NCBI GenBank assembly: GCA_030430575.1
Contig: JAUIKF010000001.1
Coordinates: 124,001-188,000, forward strand
Origin: Bacteroidia bacterium
GTDB taxonomy: Bacteria > Bacteroidota > Bacteroidia > J057
Reading direction: 5' to 3'
Length of the DNA stretch: 64,000 nucleotides
Shown here: piece after piece, positions 26,768-36,479 of the stretch
Numbering within the stretch: position 1 is the first letter of the stretch
Layout of the letters: each line of letters begins with the position of its first letter
Translations under genes and position numbers: made by a program
The notes under the pieces: model-generated
Seen by the model: only the letters and a program-made list of their open reading frames with translations
Told to the model about the DNA's origin: nothing
The model's database searches: none

Positions 26768-27732
26768 CTTTTTTCAGCCACAAATTCCCAGGCTCGTTTT
26801 TCAGACCAGTATCTTTCCTCTCCAGAATGGGTGGCAAATCCTACATGGCCGCCATATTCAGGCACCTGCAAATGAAAGTATTTGTGGTTCTCTGCTATCT
26901 CATAGGGATAACATGGATCTGTCAAAAACGAATCATCCTTTGCATTAATCAACAAGGTAGGGACCGATATATCGGGCAAATGTTGCTTACTGTTGGCATT
27001 AGCATAATAGTCTTTGGCATCTTTATACCCAAAAATGGGAGCCGTGATATGGTCATCAAACTCCTTGAAGTTACGCGGAAATCGCCCGTTGGGCAATTGG
27101 ATTTTATCGGGAAACTGTTCCATCTTTTGGCGGATTTTTTCATTGAGATACCGCATAAATCTGCGTTGATACCCCCTATTGACCCAATATTGATCGAGTT
27201 GCCTGCTTGAAGTTGCAAGATCTACCGGAACAGAAATGGCAATCCCATTGCAAATGATCTTTGGGGTATTCGTTCCTTTTTCTCCTAAATACTTTAGCAC
27301 CACATTTCCCCCAAGACTGAATCCCACAAGGGCTATTTTCTGATATTTATCAAGGTTTTGAACGTGATCGATTACCGTTTGTATATCGCCCGTTTCTCCA
27401 GAATGGTAGGCCTGTAATTTACGGTTCATTTCTCCACTACACGATCGGAAGTTAAGGGCAAGTCCATCCCAACCTTCTCGATTAAACTGACGGATCATGC
27501 CTTTCACGTAGGGTCGATCTGCCTTTCCTTCCAGGCCATGCAGTACCAGCACGAGCCTATTGCTCCCTACACAACTCCAGTCAAGGTCCAGAAAATCTCC
27601 ATCCGGGGTATCAATCCGCTCGCGGTCATAGCTCAATTCCACTTTCCTTACAAGAGCCGAATAAATCGTGTTTGCGTGACCATTACGAAGATATAAGGGA
27701 GGCTTGTAGTCAGAAATTGAAATAATAGGCAC
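26764..27732 (-). CDS. YheT-family alpha/beta hydrolase
   Basis: 322 residues of the YheT/EstB alpha/beta-hydrolase family. The family N-terminus is clear (KPPLYLRNGHANTIYSAL). The oxyanion region is VLVLHGLEGKADRPYVKGM, and the nucleophile elbow is GFSLGGNVVLKYLG with the catalytic Ser. The acid lies near LLINAKDDSFL and the His near VPEYGGHVGFATH. It starts with GTG at 27732, as no ATG occurs before the conserved N-terminus. The substrates of these esterases are poorly known. The gene is convergent with the small membrane paralogue and their stops overlap. Confidence 0.92.
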   Translation of the reverse strand: MPIISISDYKPPLYLRNGHANTIYSALVRKVELSYDRERIDTPDGDFLDLDWSCVGSNRLVLVLHGLEGKADRPYVKGMIRQFNREGWDGLALNFRSCSGEMNRKLQAYHSGETGDIQTVIDHVQNLDKYQKIALVGFSLGGNVVLKYLGEKGTNTPKIICNGIAISVPVDLATSSRQLDQYWVNRGYQRRFMRYLNEKIRQKMEQFPDKIQLPNGRFPRNFKEFDDHITAPIFGYKDAKDYYANANSKQHLPDISVPTLLINAKDDSFLTDPCYPYEIAENHKYFHLQVPEYGGHVGFATHSGEERYWSEKRAWEFVAEKS

Positions 27733-27734
27733 AG

Positions 27735-27873
27735 ATAAAAATTATGAATGAATAATTAAAAATGGAAAATGAAAAATTGAGAATGGAGAAGGAATAGCCG
27801 GGGGAATTGGACTTGGCCCAATATTTAACTATTCTTTCTCCCATTCTATCATCCTATCAATCTCTCATTTTCT
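27735..27873. repeat. AT-rich AATGA/TCATT word arrays forming an inverted pair
   Basis: Words such as ATGAATGAATAATT and GGAAAATGAAAAATTG (27740-27790) are opposed by CCCATTCTATCATCCTATC and TCTCATTTTC (27838-27872). They lie between two minus-strand genes and belong to the low-complexity hairpin class seen at 37992-38083 and 48308-48360. Confidence 0.5.
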
Positions 27874-27875
27874 TT

Positions 27876-29813
27876 TTACCGCATATCACTACTAACAGAA
27901 GCCCCGGAAAGTTCAATCATCAAGGATAATTCTTCTACCAATTGGTCATCATTGCCATTGAAACCTGAGCTTCGGAAGCGAATATGACCATTTTTGTCTA
28001 AGACAAATTTTGTAGGGATACCTGTTACCTCATAGCTTTCTACCACCTTATTCTCATTATCCATCAGGACATTAAATGAATAGCTATGCTTTTCTACAAA
28101 TTTTGCAGCCTTAGCTGCTTTATCTTCTCCATTTTCCCAGGTATCAACAAATAGGATGACTACATCTTCCTGGTTGGCATATTTGTCAACCGTGCGTTGC
28201 ATCGCGGGAAAAGAGGCCTTACAAGGTCCACACCAGGTAGCCCAGAAGTCCAGTACCACGACTTTTCCCTTCAAATCTGCTAAAGAAACGGTCTCGCCCT
28301 TGAGGTTTGTCAATGAAAAATCAGCTGCGGGGAGATCTATCATAGACTCAGAAATATGTTCTTTAAGCTTGGCTTTAGCATCCGCTTCCAGGCTTTCCAG
28401 GAACTTGCTATAAGCAGTAGCGACAGTGTGGTTGGCAAGGAAAAGACGTTTATGTTGATCCTTGGATTTGGCTGAGGCATGGCCCTTTCGGATGATCCCT
28501 TCCAGAAATGCCATCGTTTTTTCTGCCCCTATGGCATGTTCTGCATAAACCGCATAGCGTTCGTTCATCTCAGCATCAGAAAAATCCCCCTTTTCGCATG
28601 CCTTCTTTTGATATTTCAAGGCTGTTCGTGGGTCACCTTGCTTAAATAAAATTAAGGCATAGGTATCAGCATACATCCCATAGGTATATTCTAGGTTATT
28701 TTTCCACGCCTTGTCTGTATAATATGAAGGCTTGCCTTCAGCAGGATTTTCTAGCTGAGCTGAAACCAATTTTAAGGATTTGGCAGACATGCGCGATGCG
28801 CGATCCAGATCTGACCCTTCTCCTTCGATGCTCTCGCCTGACATTCCCCAAGCAAGGCTATTATAAACAGTAGCTTGGGTTTCAGGGTCATTTATTTTGG
28901 CAAAATAAATCTCAAACTGGTCCCAATCCCCCTTTTCTCCATAGGCCAAAGCCAGACGGTTGGCCATTTGTTCAATATTGTTGGGCGCATTTTTAGAGGC
29001 AGAAAATTTCTTAAGATAACTTTGATAGGCAGACAGTTGATCTTCTAATGTCCTTGCCCTGTAAAACGTATTTAGTGCCTGACTCTCTGCTGTCCCTCCC
29101 TTTGGATATTTCTTGACTGCTTTTGCCCTTAAGGCTTCGACTTGTTCCTGATCACGCATCATCTGAGCCAAACTTATCGCGAGGATGAATTCCTTCTCAG
29201 AAGGTTTTTTCATCTCCGCAATAGCTGTAACTTTTGCTTTCGCCTTATCGATTGCTGTTTCATCCTTGGATTGGAGGGCGAGCTGAGCATAAGTTTGGAA
29301 AAATTCGGCCTCGGATTCGGGAAAAGCTGCCAACTCCTTTTCCATATAGTCAAGGCCCATTTCCGCATTTCGTTTAACTCCAATTACCCTTGACCAATTT
29401 CCCATTGCGCTAGCCATACTTCCATATGCGCCTTGCACAGGGGTATTTCCATCTGCCTGATAAACCATCCAGCCATATCCTTTTTCATTATTATCGTCCT
29501 TTGCGTCTGAATCAGCATCAGAAAAAGTAAGGAAAAACGCTCTAGAAGTGCCATCTAGCGCGAATTCTCCCGAATATTCGTTTCCCTTTTTGGCCAAAGT
29601 CACTTCAATAGCGACAGGGGCTTTTCCATTGAACAGGTAGGCAACAGTTTCTATGGCTGCCCTGTCAGCAAGCGGGCCGTCAGCGGCGGTATAGGTAAAA
29701 GACACTGTCTCACCTGCCTTAGGCTGCGAAGGATTCATCTTTACTGATTGTCCAAAAACCATCGAACAACAGAGGGTTAGGGCCAAAAGCACCTTAGCGG
29801 CTAGAAATTTCAT
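27876..29813 (-). CDS. Secreted TlpA-like thioredoxin-fold protein with N-terminal helical region
   Basis: 645 residues with signal peptide (AAKVLLALTLCCSMVFGQ). An N-terminal beta domain of about 100 residues is followed by TPR-like helical repeats (about 130-480), and a C-terminal AhpC/TSA-Redoxin domain of about 145 residues. The redox centre is C528-G-P-C531 in FWATWCGPCKASFP, with the cis-proline motif in VTGIPTKFVLD. Such periplasmic thiol-disulphide proteins maintain reduced cytochrome-c or other cysteine pairs. No partner genes sit next to it, so the client is unknown. Confidence 0.9.
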   Translation of the reverse strand: MKFLAAKVLLALTLCCSMVFGQSVKMNPSQPKAGETVSFTYTAADGPLADRAAIETVAYLFNGKAPVAIEVTLAKKGNEYSGEFALDGTSRAFFLTFSDADSDAKDDNNEKGYGWMVYQADGNTPVQGAYGSMASAMGNWSRVIGVKRNAEMGLDYMEKELAAFPESEAEFFQTYAQLALQSKDETAIDKAKAKVTAIAEMKKPSEKEFILAISLAQMMRDQEQVEALRAKAVKKYPKGGTAESQALNTFYRARTLEDQLSAYQSYLKKFSASKNAPNNIEQMANRLALAYGEKGDWDQFEIYFAKINDPETQATVYNSLAWGMSGESIEGEGSDLDRASRMSAKSLKLVSAQLENPAEGKPSYYTDKAWKNNLEYTYGMYADTYALILFKQGDPRTALKYQKKACEKGDFSDAEMNERYAVYAEHAIGAEKTMAFLEGIIRKGHASAKSKDQHKRLFLANHTVATAYSKFLESLEADAKAKLKEHISESMIDLPAADFSLTNLKGETVSLADLKGKVVVLDFWATWCGPCKASFPAMQRTVDKYANQEDVVILFVDTWENGEDKAAKAAKFVEKHSYSFNVLMDNENKVVESYEVTGIPTKFVLDKNGHIRFRSSGFNGNDDQLVEELSLMIELSGASVSSDMR

Positions 29814-29901
29814 GATTGCAAGTTTTATAGATAGATTTAATGAGATACTGGAATACTAACCTACAAATTAATCATTTATTGGAAGAGATACCAGCCCCAT
29901 C

Positions 29902-29938
29902 AAAAAGGGCCACTGAATAAGATCAGCGGCCCTTTTTT
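29902..29938 (-). terminator. Rho-independent terminator downstream of the PspC-domain gene
   Basis: The stem AAAAAGGGCC (29902-29911) pairs with GGCCC and a T run (29928-29938), with an inner CTGA/TCAG stem. On the minus strand it ends in a U tract just after the PspC-domain gene's stop at 29958; it is nearly symmetrical and could act both ways. Confidence 0.8.
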
Positions 29939-29957
29939 AAAATTATAGCGCATTAAT

Positions 29958-30710
29958 TTATCGAATCCTTATCTCTCTGCCATCGTCTATGTCATTGTCA
30001 AAATAAGTACTGTCATAATCTGTAGGTAGCACAATAGACAAAAGAAGGTAGATAAAAATAAAGGGGAATCCACCTGTCATAAAGGTCCCTGCTACCAAAG
30101 CAAAGCGAATCAAGGCAGAAGAGACCCCAGTATATTCAGCGATACCACCGGCGACGCCTGAGAACACTCGGTTCACCCGGGAACGTGACAAGGTTTTTTT
30201 TTGTTGCTGGGAGGTCGTGCGTGTACGACGTCTACGACGACGATAAGTCCTTTCCCTGTCTTGGTACTCAGCTCGCTCGCCCGAGCGTGCTGCAGCGGCA
30301 CTCGCACTAGTGGGGCGAGTCCTTCCAGTACGAGCAGATGCAGAGGCAGGTCGTTGGCGAGGCTTGCTCTTGCGATATACATTCAAATCTGGAAAGTCCA
30401 GCTCTTTCTTCCTGAAGGCCAGCTTCAAGGTCTTATAAAATCCATATCCCAATGCACCAAATCCAACTACTTGAAGGGCTGGCATTAAAAATTCAATGAT
30501 ATTTCCCCCCAATGCAGATCCAAAAATGCCCACTGCGATCAGGCTAATGCCTGCCACCAGTGACATCATCCCCGCAAATGACAGTTTGTCATTTTCAGTT
30601 CTTTCTTGTTCTTGTTCTCGATCGCGAATGCGTTCTATGTCATCGTACATCAGAGAGGTATCAAAGCTCTCTTCCATTCCGCCTCGGCCTCTTGTTCGCT
30701 CTTTTGCCAT
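29958..30710 (-). CDS. PspC-domain membrane protein
   Basis: 250 residues. Two N-terminal hydrophobic segments (MMSLVAGISLIAVGIFGSA, IIEFLMPALQVVGFGALG), then a low-complexity Arg/Ser/Thr-rich linker (RQRPASASARTGRTRPT and following), and a C-terminal PspC domain (VFSGVAGGIAEYTGVSSALI followed by FALVAGTF and two helices). PspC proteins act in envelope-stress sensing, though most Bacteroidota homologues have no known partner. The linker is rich in repeated CGA/CGT codons, unlike the flanking genes. The start at 30710 is the first ATG. Confidence 0.85.
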   Translation of the reverse strand: MAKERTRGRGGMEESFDTSLMYDDIERIRDREQEQERTENDKLSFAGMMSLVAGISLIAVGIFGSALGGNIIEFLMPALQVVGFGALGYGFYKTLKLAFRKKELDFPDLNVYRKSKPRQRPASASARTGRTRPTSASAAAARSGERAEYQDRERTYRRRRRRTRTTSQQQKKTLSRSRVNRVFSGVAGGIAEYTGVSSALIRFALVAGTFMTGGFPFIFIYLLLSIVLPTDYDSTYFDNDIDDGREIRIR

Positions 30711-30760
30711 ATGATTTTAAGGTAATGTGTTACGTTTTCAAGGATAAAGGTAAACAAAAT

Positions 30761-32326
30761 TTAAATCTCCTTCAGCAGGATTTGTTGTTGAGTAAAAGAT
30801 AATGGGTCACATTTCTCCCAAACTTGCTGTATGAGGTGCTCAGGATTAATTTCAGGAAAGGCAGCAAGACTCAGTACCCGTTCCTGAACCATTCCTTCTG
30901 GCTGGATAGCAGCTTTGAGTCGGTCGATTTGAGCAAAGGGTTCAGGTGTTTGGTTTCGAATCACGCGATGAATCTTTTTTTCCAATGTTTCGAGGAAATG
31001 CCCCGTCTTGACCTTCTGCCCTTCTACCGACCTCGGTAAGGTCGGGGACAATGTCTCGATATAAGTTTGCAACTCTTCGAACGCTTGGTGCACCATCTGC
31101 GCTTTTTCCACAAATTCATCTGATTGCCAAATATGGGGCATGAACCGTTTGTAGAGATCATGCAACCCCAGAGATATCCAATCAGGTTCCAGGCCTAAGT
31201 TTCTCCAAGCCACTAATTCTTTTTCCCGAAAGATCACAGCAGACATACGGGGCAACAGGAGAGGAAAATTGATCTTAAAATGGTCAAATACCCCCCTCAG
31301 TTGTAACCAATAGGATATTTCGCCCCATCCGCCGCAATAAGCAAGGTTAGGCAAAATCGTTTCCTGATACAAGGGGCGTAAAGCTACATTAGGGCTAAAT
31401 CGTTCGGGGTGAGAATTGACCTCGGCCAGCAATTCTGCTGATGAGAATCGTTTCTCGGTCCCTACAATTCGGAAGCCTTCGTCGACCTCCTCAATTCGAT
31501 TGCGTCCTGCTTCATCTAGGTAAAAGAGATTGACTCCTCTGGGGTTAATCTGCGCTGGATAACCTGCCAAACGAAGTTCATCCGACACTTTTTCGACACA
31601 CGTCTTTGCTACTTGATCTGTCAACTCTTGATGGACCATTTCAGCAAATAAACCTTTCAGCTCTGGACGATCAGCATCTAAAATGATCAACCCATATTTC
31701 CCATACAGTATATTTGCAAATCGTAATGTAGCCTCAGCCAAGGTAATCCCTGGCGTGTAACACGCCTTCAACTCATCAGAAAAATGATCGGGGATCAAAT
31801 CTGTGATTTCGTCTGTCAGGACGTGGTGACCTGTTGCGCCAGTGAAGGTAGCCCCGTATGTTTTTTTAGTATGAAAATTAGGGTAAAAATGATTGATCTC
31901 CTCAAAATCGTGATCTTCTGTGTGAATCCAGAAAACTGGAACAACTCGCTGATCGGGATAGCTCTGAGAGAGACTCTCCGCTAACTTGATAACTGTCAGC
32001 ACTTTGTAAGGCGTATAAAGCGGACCACCAAATAGATTAAGCTGGTGACCAGTCGTAAGGCTGAAAGTGTTTTCGTCCAGTAGGGCGTCTATATTACGCT
32101 GGGTAGCAGACGTGACAGGGAGGCCTTGGTATTGGGCTGTAAGGGCCTGGTGTAGGACTTTTCGGTGCCTTTCGGGAAATGCCTTATCCTGCATAATTTT
32201 CCCAAAATCAGGCTGTTGAAGGCCATATTGATAAAAAGGCTGTAGCGCCGGTTCTCCTTTCAAATAGTCCGGTTTAATGGCCTTTTTTTGTGCGACAGGT
32301 TGGTGAGTAGTTAAGTTTTTTGTCAT
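30761..32326 (-). CDS. bshC: BshC, bacillithiol biosynthesis cysteine-adding enzyme
   Basis: 521-residue putative cysteine ligase for the last step of bacillithiol synthesis (cysteine onto GlcN-malate). Family signatures: TTGHQLNLFGGPLYTPYKVL, VFWIHTEDHDFEEINHFYPN, NPRGVNLFYL and YCGGWGEISYWLQLRG. Length matches Bacteroidota BshC. Bacillithiol is the main low-molecular-weight thiol in these bacteria; bshA and bshB are not in the window, which is common, as these genes are often scattered. It starts at ATG 32326. Confidence 0.94.
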   Translation of the reverse strand: MTKNLTTHQPVAQKKAIKPDYLKGEPALQPFYQYGLQQPDFGKIMQDKAFPERHRKVLHQALTAQYQGLPVTSATQRNIDALLDENTFSLTTGHQLNLFGGPLYTPYKVLTVIKLAESLSQSYPDQRVVPVFWIHTEDHDFEEINHFYPNFHTKKTYGATFTGATGHHVLTDEITDLIPDHFSDELKACYTPGITLAEATLRFANILYGKYGLIILDADRPELKGLFAEMVHQELTDQVAKTCVEKVSDELRLAGYPAQINPRGVNLFYLDEAGRNRIEEVDEGFRIVGTEKRFSSAELLAEVNSHPERFSPNVALRPLYQETILPNLAYCGGWGEISYWLQLRGVFDHFKINFPLLLPRMSAVIFREKELVAWRNLGLEPDWISLGLHDLYKRFMPHIWQSDEFVEKAQMVHQAFEELQTYIETLSPTLPRSVEGQKVKTGHFLETLEKKIHRVIRNQTPEPFAQIDRLKAAIQPEGMVQERVLSLAAFPEINPEHLIQQVWEKCDPLSFTQQQILLKEI

Positions 32327-32420
32327 GATGGAAAAAGAAACAGCCTTACGTTTAGGGGGTAAACCGCTTTGCCTGGGGAAGGTTTGAAGCGAAAATCGAC
32401 ATTAAACCAAAAACGCTTTT

Positions 32421-33590
32421 TTAGTCACCTTTTGTTTCCAACTCTTTCTTATTTCTGATCCGATACAAAATCGTGTCAATCCCCATCAAGACCCCAAACA
32501 ATAAAATATATACCACAATGGTGTAATCACTCCAAATAATTAGTCCGCCCAATACCCCTAATACAGTACCTAGGTATTGAATATAAAGTAATTGTTCATT
32601 GGTAGCTTCCCAAACCATTTTTTCCAACCGCTCTTCATTAAAATGCGCCATTTGCCTGACCAATAAACTTTTTACATCTATCCGATTCAATACCCCAATG
32701 ATAAACCGCATCATGAAGACTTCTGTGGCTCGCTGCTGCTTCTGAATAAAAGATACTGCCGTTTCGATTTCATCCTCCAATCGGGCAATGATATCCATAG
32801 AGCTAGCCGGAATATCTTTAATTATTTCGTCTATCAGGGCATCATAATCTTCCCGGTTAAACCGCTTATAGGTAGTAAGAACAAGCTTCTTCAGCCCTTT
32901 TTCTACCTTTTTTTCTACCTGCTCATCTATGATCAGCCGTAGAGAATTGCGCACTTCTTCCCGATCAAAATATTCTTGGAGGTTGTTATTGAGGTAATCT
33001 TTTATTTCCCCGCGAAGGGCTTGATCCTGAAGGACTCCTACACTGCCTTCAATCAAAATATCGTTAAGACGCTTGACTAGGCCAGACTCTTCGATGCGCT
33101 GGCGGATCAGTCTTTGACTCAGAATGTGTTTGTGGATGCCTCCAGCTAACGTATCGATGATGATGTCTCGCTGGGCGGGAATCATTCCTTGCCCCCAAAT
33201 AGGGCGCTTTTTGAGCGGGCGAAAAAGCATTCGGATGGCCAGCCAATTTGTCCCAAAACCGATCAGCCCACCAACTGTGACATTTTTCACCAATTCATAT
33301 AACTGCTGGTAAGAAAAAGTCCCCCCAAAGAGTTGGAAGGTATCTGTCATCTGTAATCCAAAGAAGTAGGAAAGCGCAAATAGTTTCAGAGAAGTGACAA
33401 TCAACAGTCCGCCCCCACAAATCCATGGGCCGATCCTTAAAGCAATCACCAAGTAATGCTTCAATTTGGAGACTTTATATCGATTAAAGGCAGATTTACC
33501 CTGGGGCGTGTCTCCCTCTGCTTCTCCGAGTAAGCTTCCAAAAGGAAAATGCTCATTTAGATATGTCAGTATTGGTTTTTTCAAGGCCAT
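32421..33590 (-). CDS. DUF445-family membrane protein
   Basis: 389 residues. Hallmarks of DUF445 (YheB/YtfJ-like) are VGGLIGFGTNWLAIRMLFRP and WGQGMIPAQRDIIIDTLAGG. Two or three N-terminal hydrophobic helices, a long amphipathic helical middle, and two C-terminal helices (VLGVLGGLIIWSDYTIVVYI and the next). The biochemical role is unknown. A TATATTTG -7-type box sits 25 bases upstream of the ATG at 33590, without a clear -33. Confidence 0.9.
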   Translation of the reverse strand: MALKKPILTYLNEHFPFGSLLGEAEGDTPQGKSAFNRYKVSKLKHYLVIALRIGPWICGGGLLIVTSLKLFALSYFFGLQMTDTFQLFGGTFSYQQLYELVKNVTVGGLIGFGTNWLAIRMLFRPLKKRPIWGQGMIPAQRDIIIDTLAGGIHKHILSQRLIRQRIEESGLVKRLNDILIEGSVGVLQDQALRGEIKDYLNNNLQEYFDREEVRNSLRLIIDEQVEKKVEKGLKKLVLTTYKRFNREDYDALIDEIIKDIPASSMDIIARLEDEIETAVSFIQKQQRATEVFMMRFIIGVLNRIDVKSLLVRQMAHFNEERLEKMVWEATNEQLLYIQYLGTVLGVLGGLIIWSDYTIVVYILLFGVLMGIDTILYRIRNKKELETKGD

Positions 33591-33671
33591 ATTAGTTCAT
33601 CAATCCTTTGTTAGGCAAATATATGCAAGTTGTGGGTTAAGGGTTGCAGAAAATGCCCATATCCGCTTAAC

Positions 33672-34802
33672 TTATTCGACCAAGTGAAAGTTATTGTCGA
33701 TCTGTTCAAAAATAAAAGATAAGCCTAACTGTGGATACTGCCAATATTCTACCAATCGATGATCGGGCAATTTTTTGGATGTCTTATTAGCAGGCGGGCC
33801 ATATAGGATAAAGATGCGTCCTTGATCAGACTTCCATCCGGCGGATTTCATTCCAAATAAGCGGTTGGCTTCAAAAGCTCGTTTAAAATATGCTTCCATT
33901 TGTGCCTCTGCTTCCTGGCCATACAGTTGTTGCCAAAGTGACATCATTCCTTCCTTTTTCCTCTTCGTATCTCCCAATTGAAGCACAGAATCTATTACGC
34001 TAGCGGGAAATAAATACTTCATGATCTCTAATGCCCTGTCAGGCGCCTGCCATAAGGTTTCCTTACCTTTCCACTCAATCGCAAAGCGTTTGCTTTTTTC
34101 CAACAGTAATTCTTCATCCCGATAAAACAGCGTTTCTAATAAATAATCACCTTCTCCTAAGGTATCTATTTGTATATGATCCGCAAAAACGGTTTTAGAT
34201 GAATTCACGTCGAGTACGCGATTGATTTGTTTAAGAGATGTGTAGACCGTGGAAGTGGCTTCTCCTCCTTTCTGTGCGCGATACAGCACCGCACGGGCCG
34301 TGATAGGCCCAGGCACCTGGGTATATAATGCAATCCTAAAATAAAGTTCTCTGGTGTCAGCCGTAATTTTATGAATAATGGGCTGGAATCTACTGGGTGC
34401 CTGAATAGGTACGTGCGAAAGCAAAATACTGGACGCAGCCAAATCTGCCCCCCTTCCTCCACAATCATAAGCAATCGCAACTTGCTGGAAGTCACTGGCC
34501 ATCAGGTCGATAGCTACTTCATAGTTCCCAGGAGGAAGAAACAAAGGGGCAATGGCATAGCCTGATTCTGTTACCGAAAGCGTAAAACGTTTTTGGAATT
34601 TATCATGTGGTTCTCCAGCTAATTTGAATCGAAGGTCTACGGAAAAGGCAGATTGAGGGGAAGCTTCAAGAGGAGGTTTAAGATAAAGATAAGTATTAAC
34701 GTCAGCGTCTTTGACATAAAAAAGGTCAGCCTCCCACTGGCCTAGCAAGATGCTTGGCAGCATGAATAGTAGTGCTTGCAACACTAAATAATTTTGATTC
34801 AT
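33672..34802 (-). CDS. GWxTD-domain protein
   Basis: 376 residues with a signal-like leader (LVLQALLFMLPSILLGQ). The C-terminus is the GWxTD domain of Bacteroidota: GWKSDQGRIFILYGPP followed by YWQYPQLGLSFIFEQ. The N-terminal 240 residues are beta-rich with no recognised motif. Here the GWxTD hallmark reads GWKSD, with Ser for Thr. Function is unknown; homologues are often lipoproteins or secreted. Confidence 0.85.
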   Translation of the reverse strand: MNQNYLVLQALLFMLPSILLGQWEADLFYVKDADVNTYLYLKPPLEASPQSAFSVDLRFKLAGEPHDKFQKRFTLSVTESGYAIAPLFLPPGNYEVAIDLMASDFQQVAIAYDCGGRGADLAASSILLSHVPIQAPSRFQPIIHKITADTRELYFRIALYTQVPGPITARAVLYRAQKGGEATSTVYTSLKQINRVLDVNSSKTVFADHIQIDTLGEGDYLLETLFYRDEELLLEKSKRFAIEWKGKETLWQAPDRALEIMKYLFPASVIDSVLQLGDTKRKKEGMMSLWQQLYGQEAEAQMEAYFKRAFEANRLFGMKSAGWKSDQGRIFILYGPPANKTSKKLPDHRLVEYWQYPQLGLSFIFEQIDNNFHLVE

Positions 34803-34841
34803 CTAGATATTTAGTGGAATGATCACTTTTCCCTAATATTT

Positions 34842-34909
34842 CACCACGGATTACACAGATTTACACGGATTAAGGAAGAAAATCTGTGGGAATCTGTGTT
34901 ATCGGTGGT
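34842..34909. repeat. 29-base imperfect hairpin, ACCACGGATTACACAG type
   Basis: ACCACGGATTACACAGATTT (34842-34861, continuing to 34870) pairs with the arm 34881-34909 ending ATCGGTGGT, with a handful of mismatches and a 10-base loop. It lies 3' of rimO and 5' of the GWxTD gene, so it can terminate rimO. From memory this word family is a dispersed repeat in many bacteria. Confidence 0.7.
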
Positions 34910-34985
34910 TTTTTTCCCCTCCACTAAAATCCATGATGAACCCAGCATGTTGTTATTTAGAGCGGAGTGAAAAATCTCACTATGC

Positions 34986-36311
34986 TCAAATTACTTGCCC
35001 CATGAGGTCATATTCAAGTGCATCTGTGATTTTTACCTGATAAAATTCCCCTACCTTCAGTGGCATCTCGGCGTGCACGATCACTTCATTATCGACCTCT
35101 GGAGAGTCATAGGCAGTCCGACCATAATATACGCCTCCTTCTGCACGATCAATCAAGGTCTTGAAAGTCTTGCCTATTTTCTGGCGGTTGAGTTCCAGGG
35201 AAATTTCTGATTGGAGGTCCATGATCTCATCATGGCGACGCTGTTTCGTCTCTTCGGGGATTTCATCCTCAAAGACATTGCCCGCATGGGTATTGTCTTC
35301 GTGTGAATAAGTGAAAACGCCCAGGCGGTCAAACTTGGTCTCAGCCACAAATTTCAGCAGCGCCTGGTGATCTTCTTCCGTCTCTCCCGGATGTCCGACC
35401 AACAGGGTAGTTCTTAAGGCCAAATCGGGCACCTCTTTGCGGATTTTTTGTACCAAATCGATTGTTCGCGCCTGGCTGATACCGCGTCGCATGGTTTTTA
35501 GCACATTGTCACCAATATGCTGCAAGGGCATATCGAGGTAGTTGCAGATGTTTTCGCGTTCGCGCATGGTCTGAAAGATTTCCATGGGAAATCCTGAGGG
35601 ATACGCATAATGGAGACGAATCCATTCCAGGCCTTTGACATCTGCCAAGGCATTCAGCAGGTCATTTAGCCGCCTTTTACCATACAGATCGATGCCATAA
35701 TAGGTGAGATCCTGAGCAATGAGCATGAGCTCCTTCACGCCCCGCGATACGAGGTATTCAGCTTCTTTTACCAGAAATTCAATGCTCCTACTCTTATGCT
35801 TCCCACGCATCAAGGGAATAGCGCAGAAGCTGCATGGGCGATTGCAGCCTTCGGCAATTTTGAGGTAGGCATAATGCCCATCCTGGGTAAGGACCCTTTC
35901 CCCCAACAATTCTTTTTTATAGTCAACTCCAAGCTCTTTCAGCAAATCAGGCATGTCCGTTGTCCCAAACCATGCATCCACCTCGGGAATCTCCGTCTTC
36001 AGTTCATCCTTATAACGCTGTGATAGGCAGCCTGTGACAATAACCTTTTCAACTTCTCCTTGCCCTTTGCGGTCCACATAGTCCAGAATCGTATTCACAG
36101 ATTCTTCTTTGGCACGATCAATAAATCCGCAGGTATTAATGACGACGACATTGGCGTCACTTTCAGGGGCTTCGTGAGTAGCTGATAGTTGACTCCCTTT
36201 TAGTTGCGCAAGCAATACTTCTGAGTCTACCACATTCTTCGAACATCCCAAGGTAATCACATTCACCTTGTCCTTAACTCGTTTTTGCGCTTTATGGGGG
36301 TTGGTTTGCAT
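34986..36311 (-). CDS. rimO: Ribosomal protein S12 methylthiotransferase RimO
   Basis: 441-residue enzyme that adds a methylthio group to a conserved Asp of ribosomal protein S12 using two [4Fe-4S] clusters. N-terminal MTTase domain with its three cysteines (TLGCSKNVVDSE, NTCGFIDRAKEE, GCLSQRY); radical SAM core with CxxxCxxC (GCNRPCSFCAIPLMRG); C-terminal TRAM domain (YYGRTAYDSPEVDNEVIVHA). The order and length are those of RimO rather than MiaB. It is followed by ftsY in the same strand order, but 168 bases separate them. Confidence 0.96.
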   Translation of the reverse strand: MQTNPHKAQKRVKDKVNVITLGCSKNVVDSEVLLAQLKGSQLSATHEAPESDANVVVINTCGFIDRAKEESVNTILDYVDRKGQGEVEKVIVTGCLSQRYKDELKTEIPEVDAWFGTTDMPDLLKELGVDYKKELLGERVLTQDGHYAYLKIAEGCNRPCSFCAIPLMRGKHKSRSIEFLVKEAEYLVSRGVKELMLIAQDLTYYGIDLYGKRRLNDLLNALADVKGLEWIRLHYAYPSGFPMEIFQTMRERENICNYLDMPLQHIGDNVLKTMRRGISQARTIDLVQKIRKEVPDLALRTTLLVGHPGETEEDHQALLKFVAETKFDRLGVFTYSHEDNTHAGNVFEDEIPEETKQRRHDEIMDLQSEISLELNRQKIGKTFKTLIDRAEGGVYYGRTAYDSPEVDNEVIVHAEMPLKVGEFYQVKITDALEYDLMGQVI

Positions 36312-36369
36312 GTTATAGATTATCTATCCTTATAATAATTTCCAGCGTATTTATGCTCATTTTTTGAAC

Positions 36370-36470
36370 CATATAAGAAATATAAGAACATATAAGGAAA
36401 TCAGGAATTGGTCTTAAATGAACTTATATGCCTTATATGGTTTAATCTTAGCGGATCATATAAGTAGTCT
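36370..36470. repeat. ATATAAG-word hairpin downstream of ftsY
   Basis: AACCATATAAG and two further ATATAAG words (36368-36396) face AACTTATATGCCTTATATGG (36421-36440) and CATATAAG. The arms form a long hairpin just beyond the ftsY stop at 36480 and may be its terminator. Same architecture as the heptamer hairpins elsewhere in the window. Confidence 0.6.
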
Positions 36471-36479
36471 ATGGCGTAA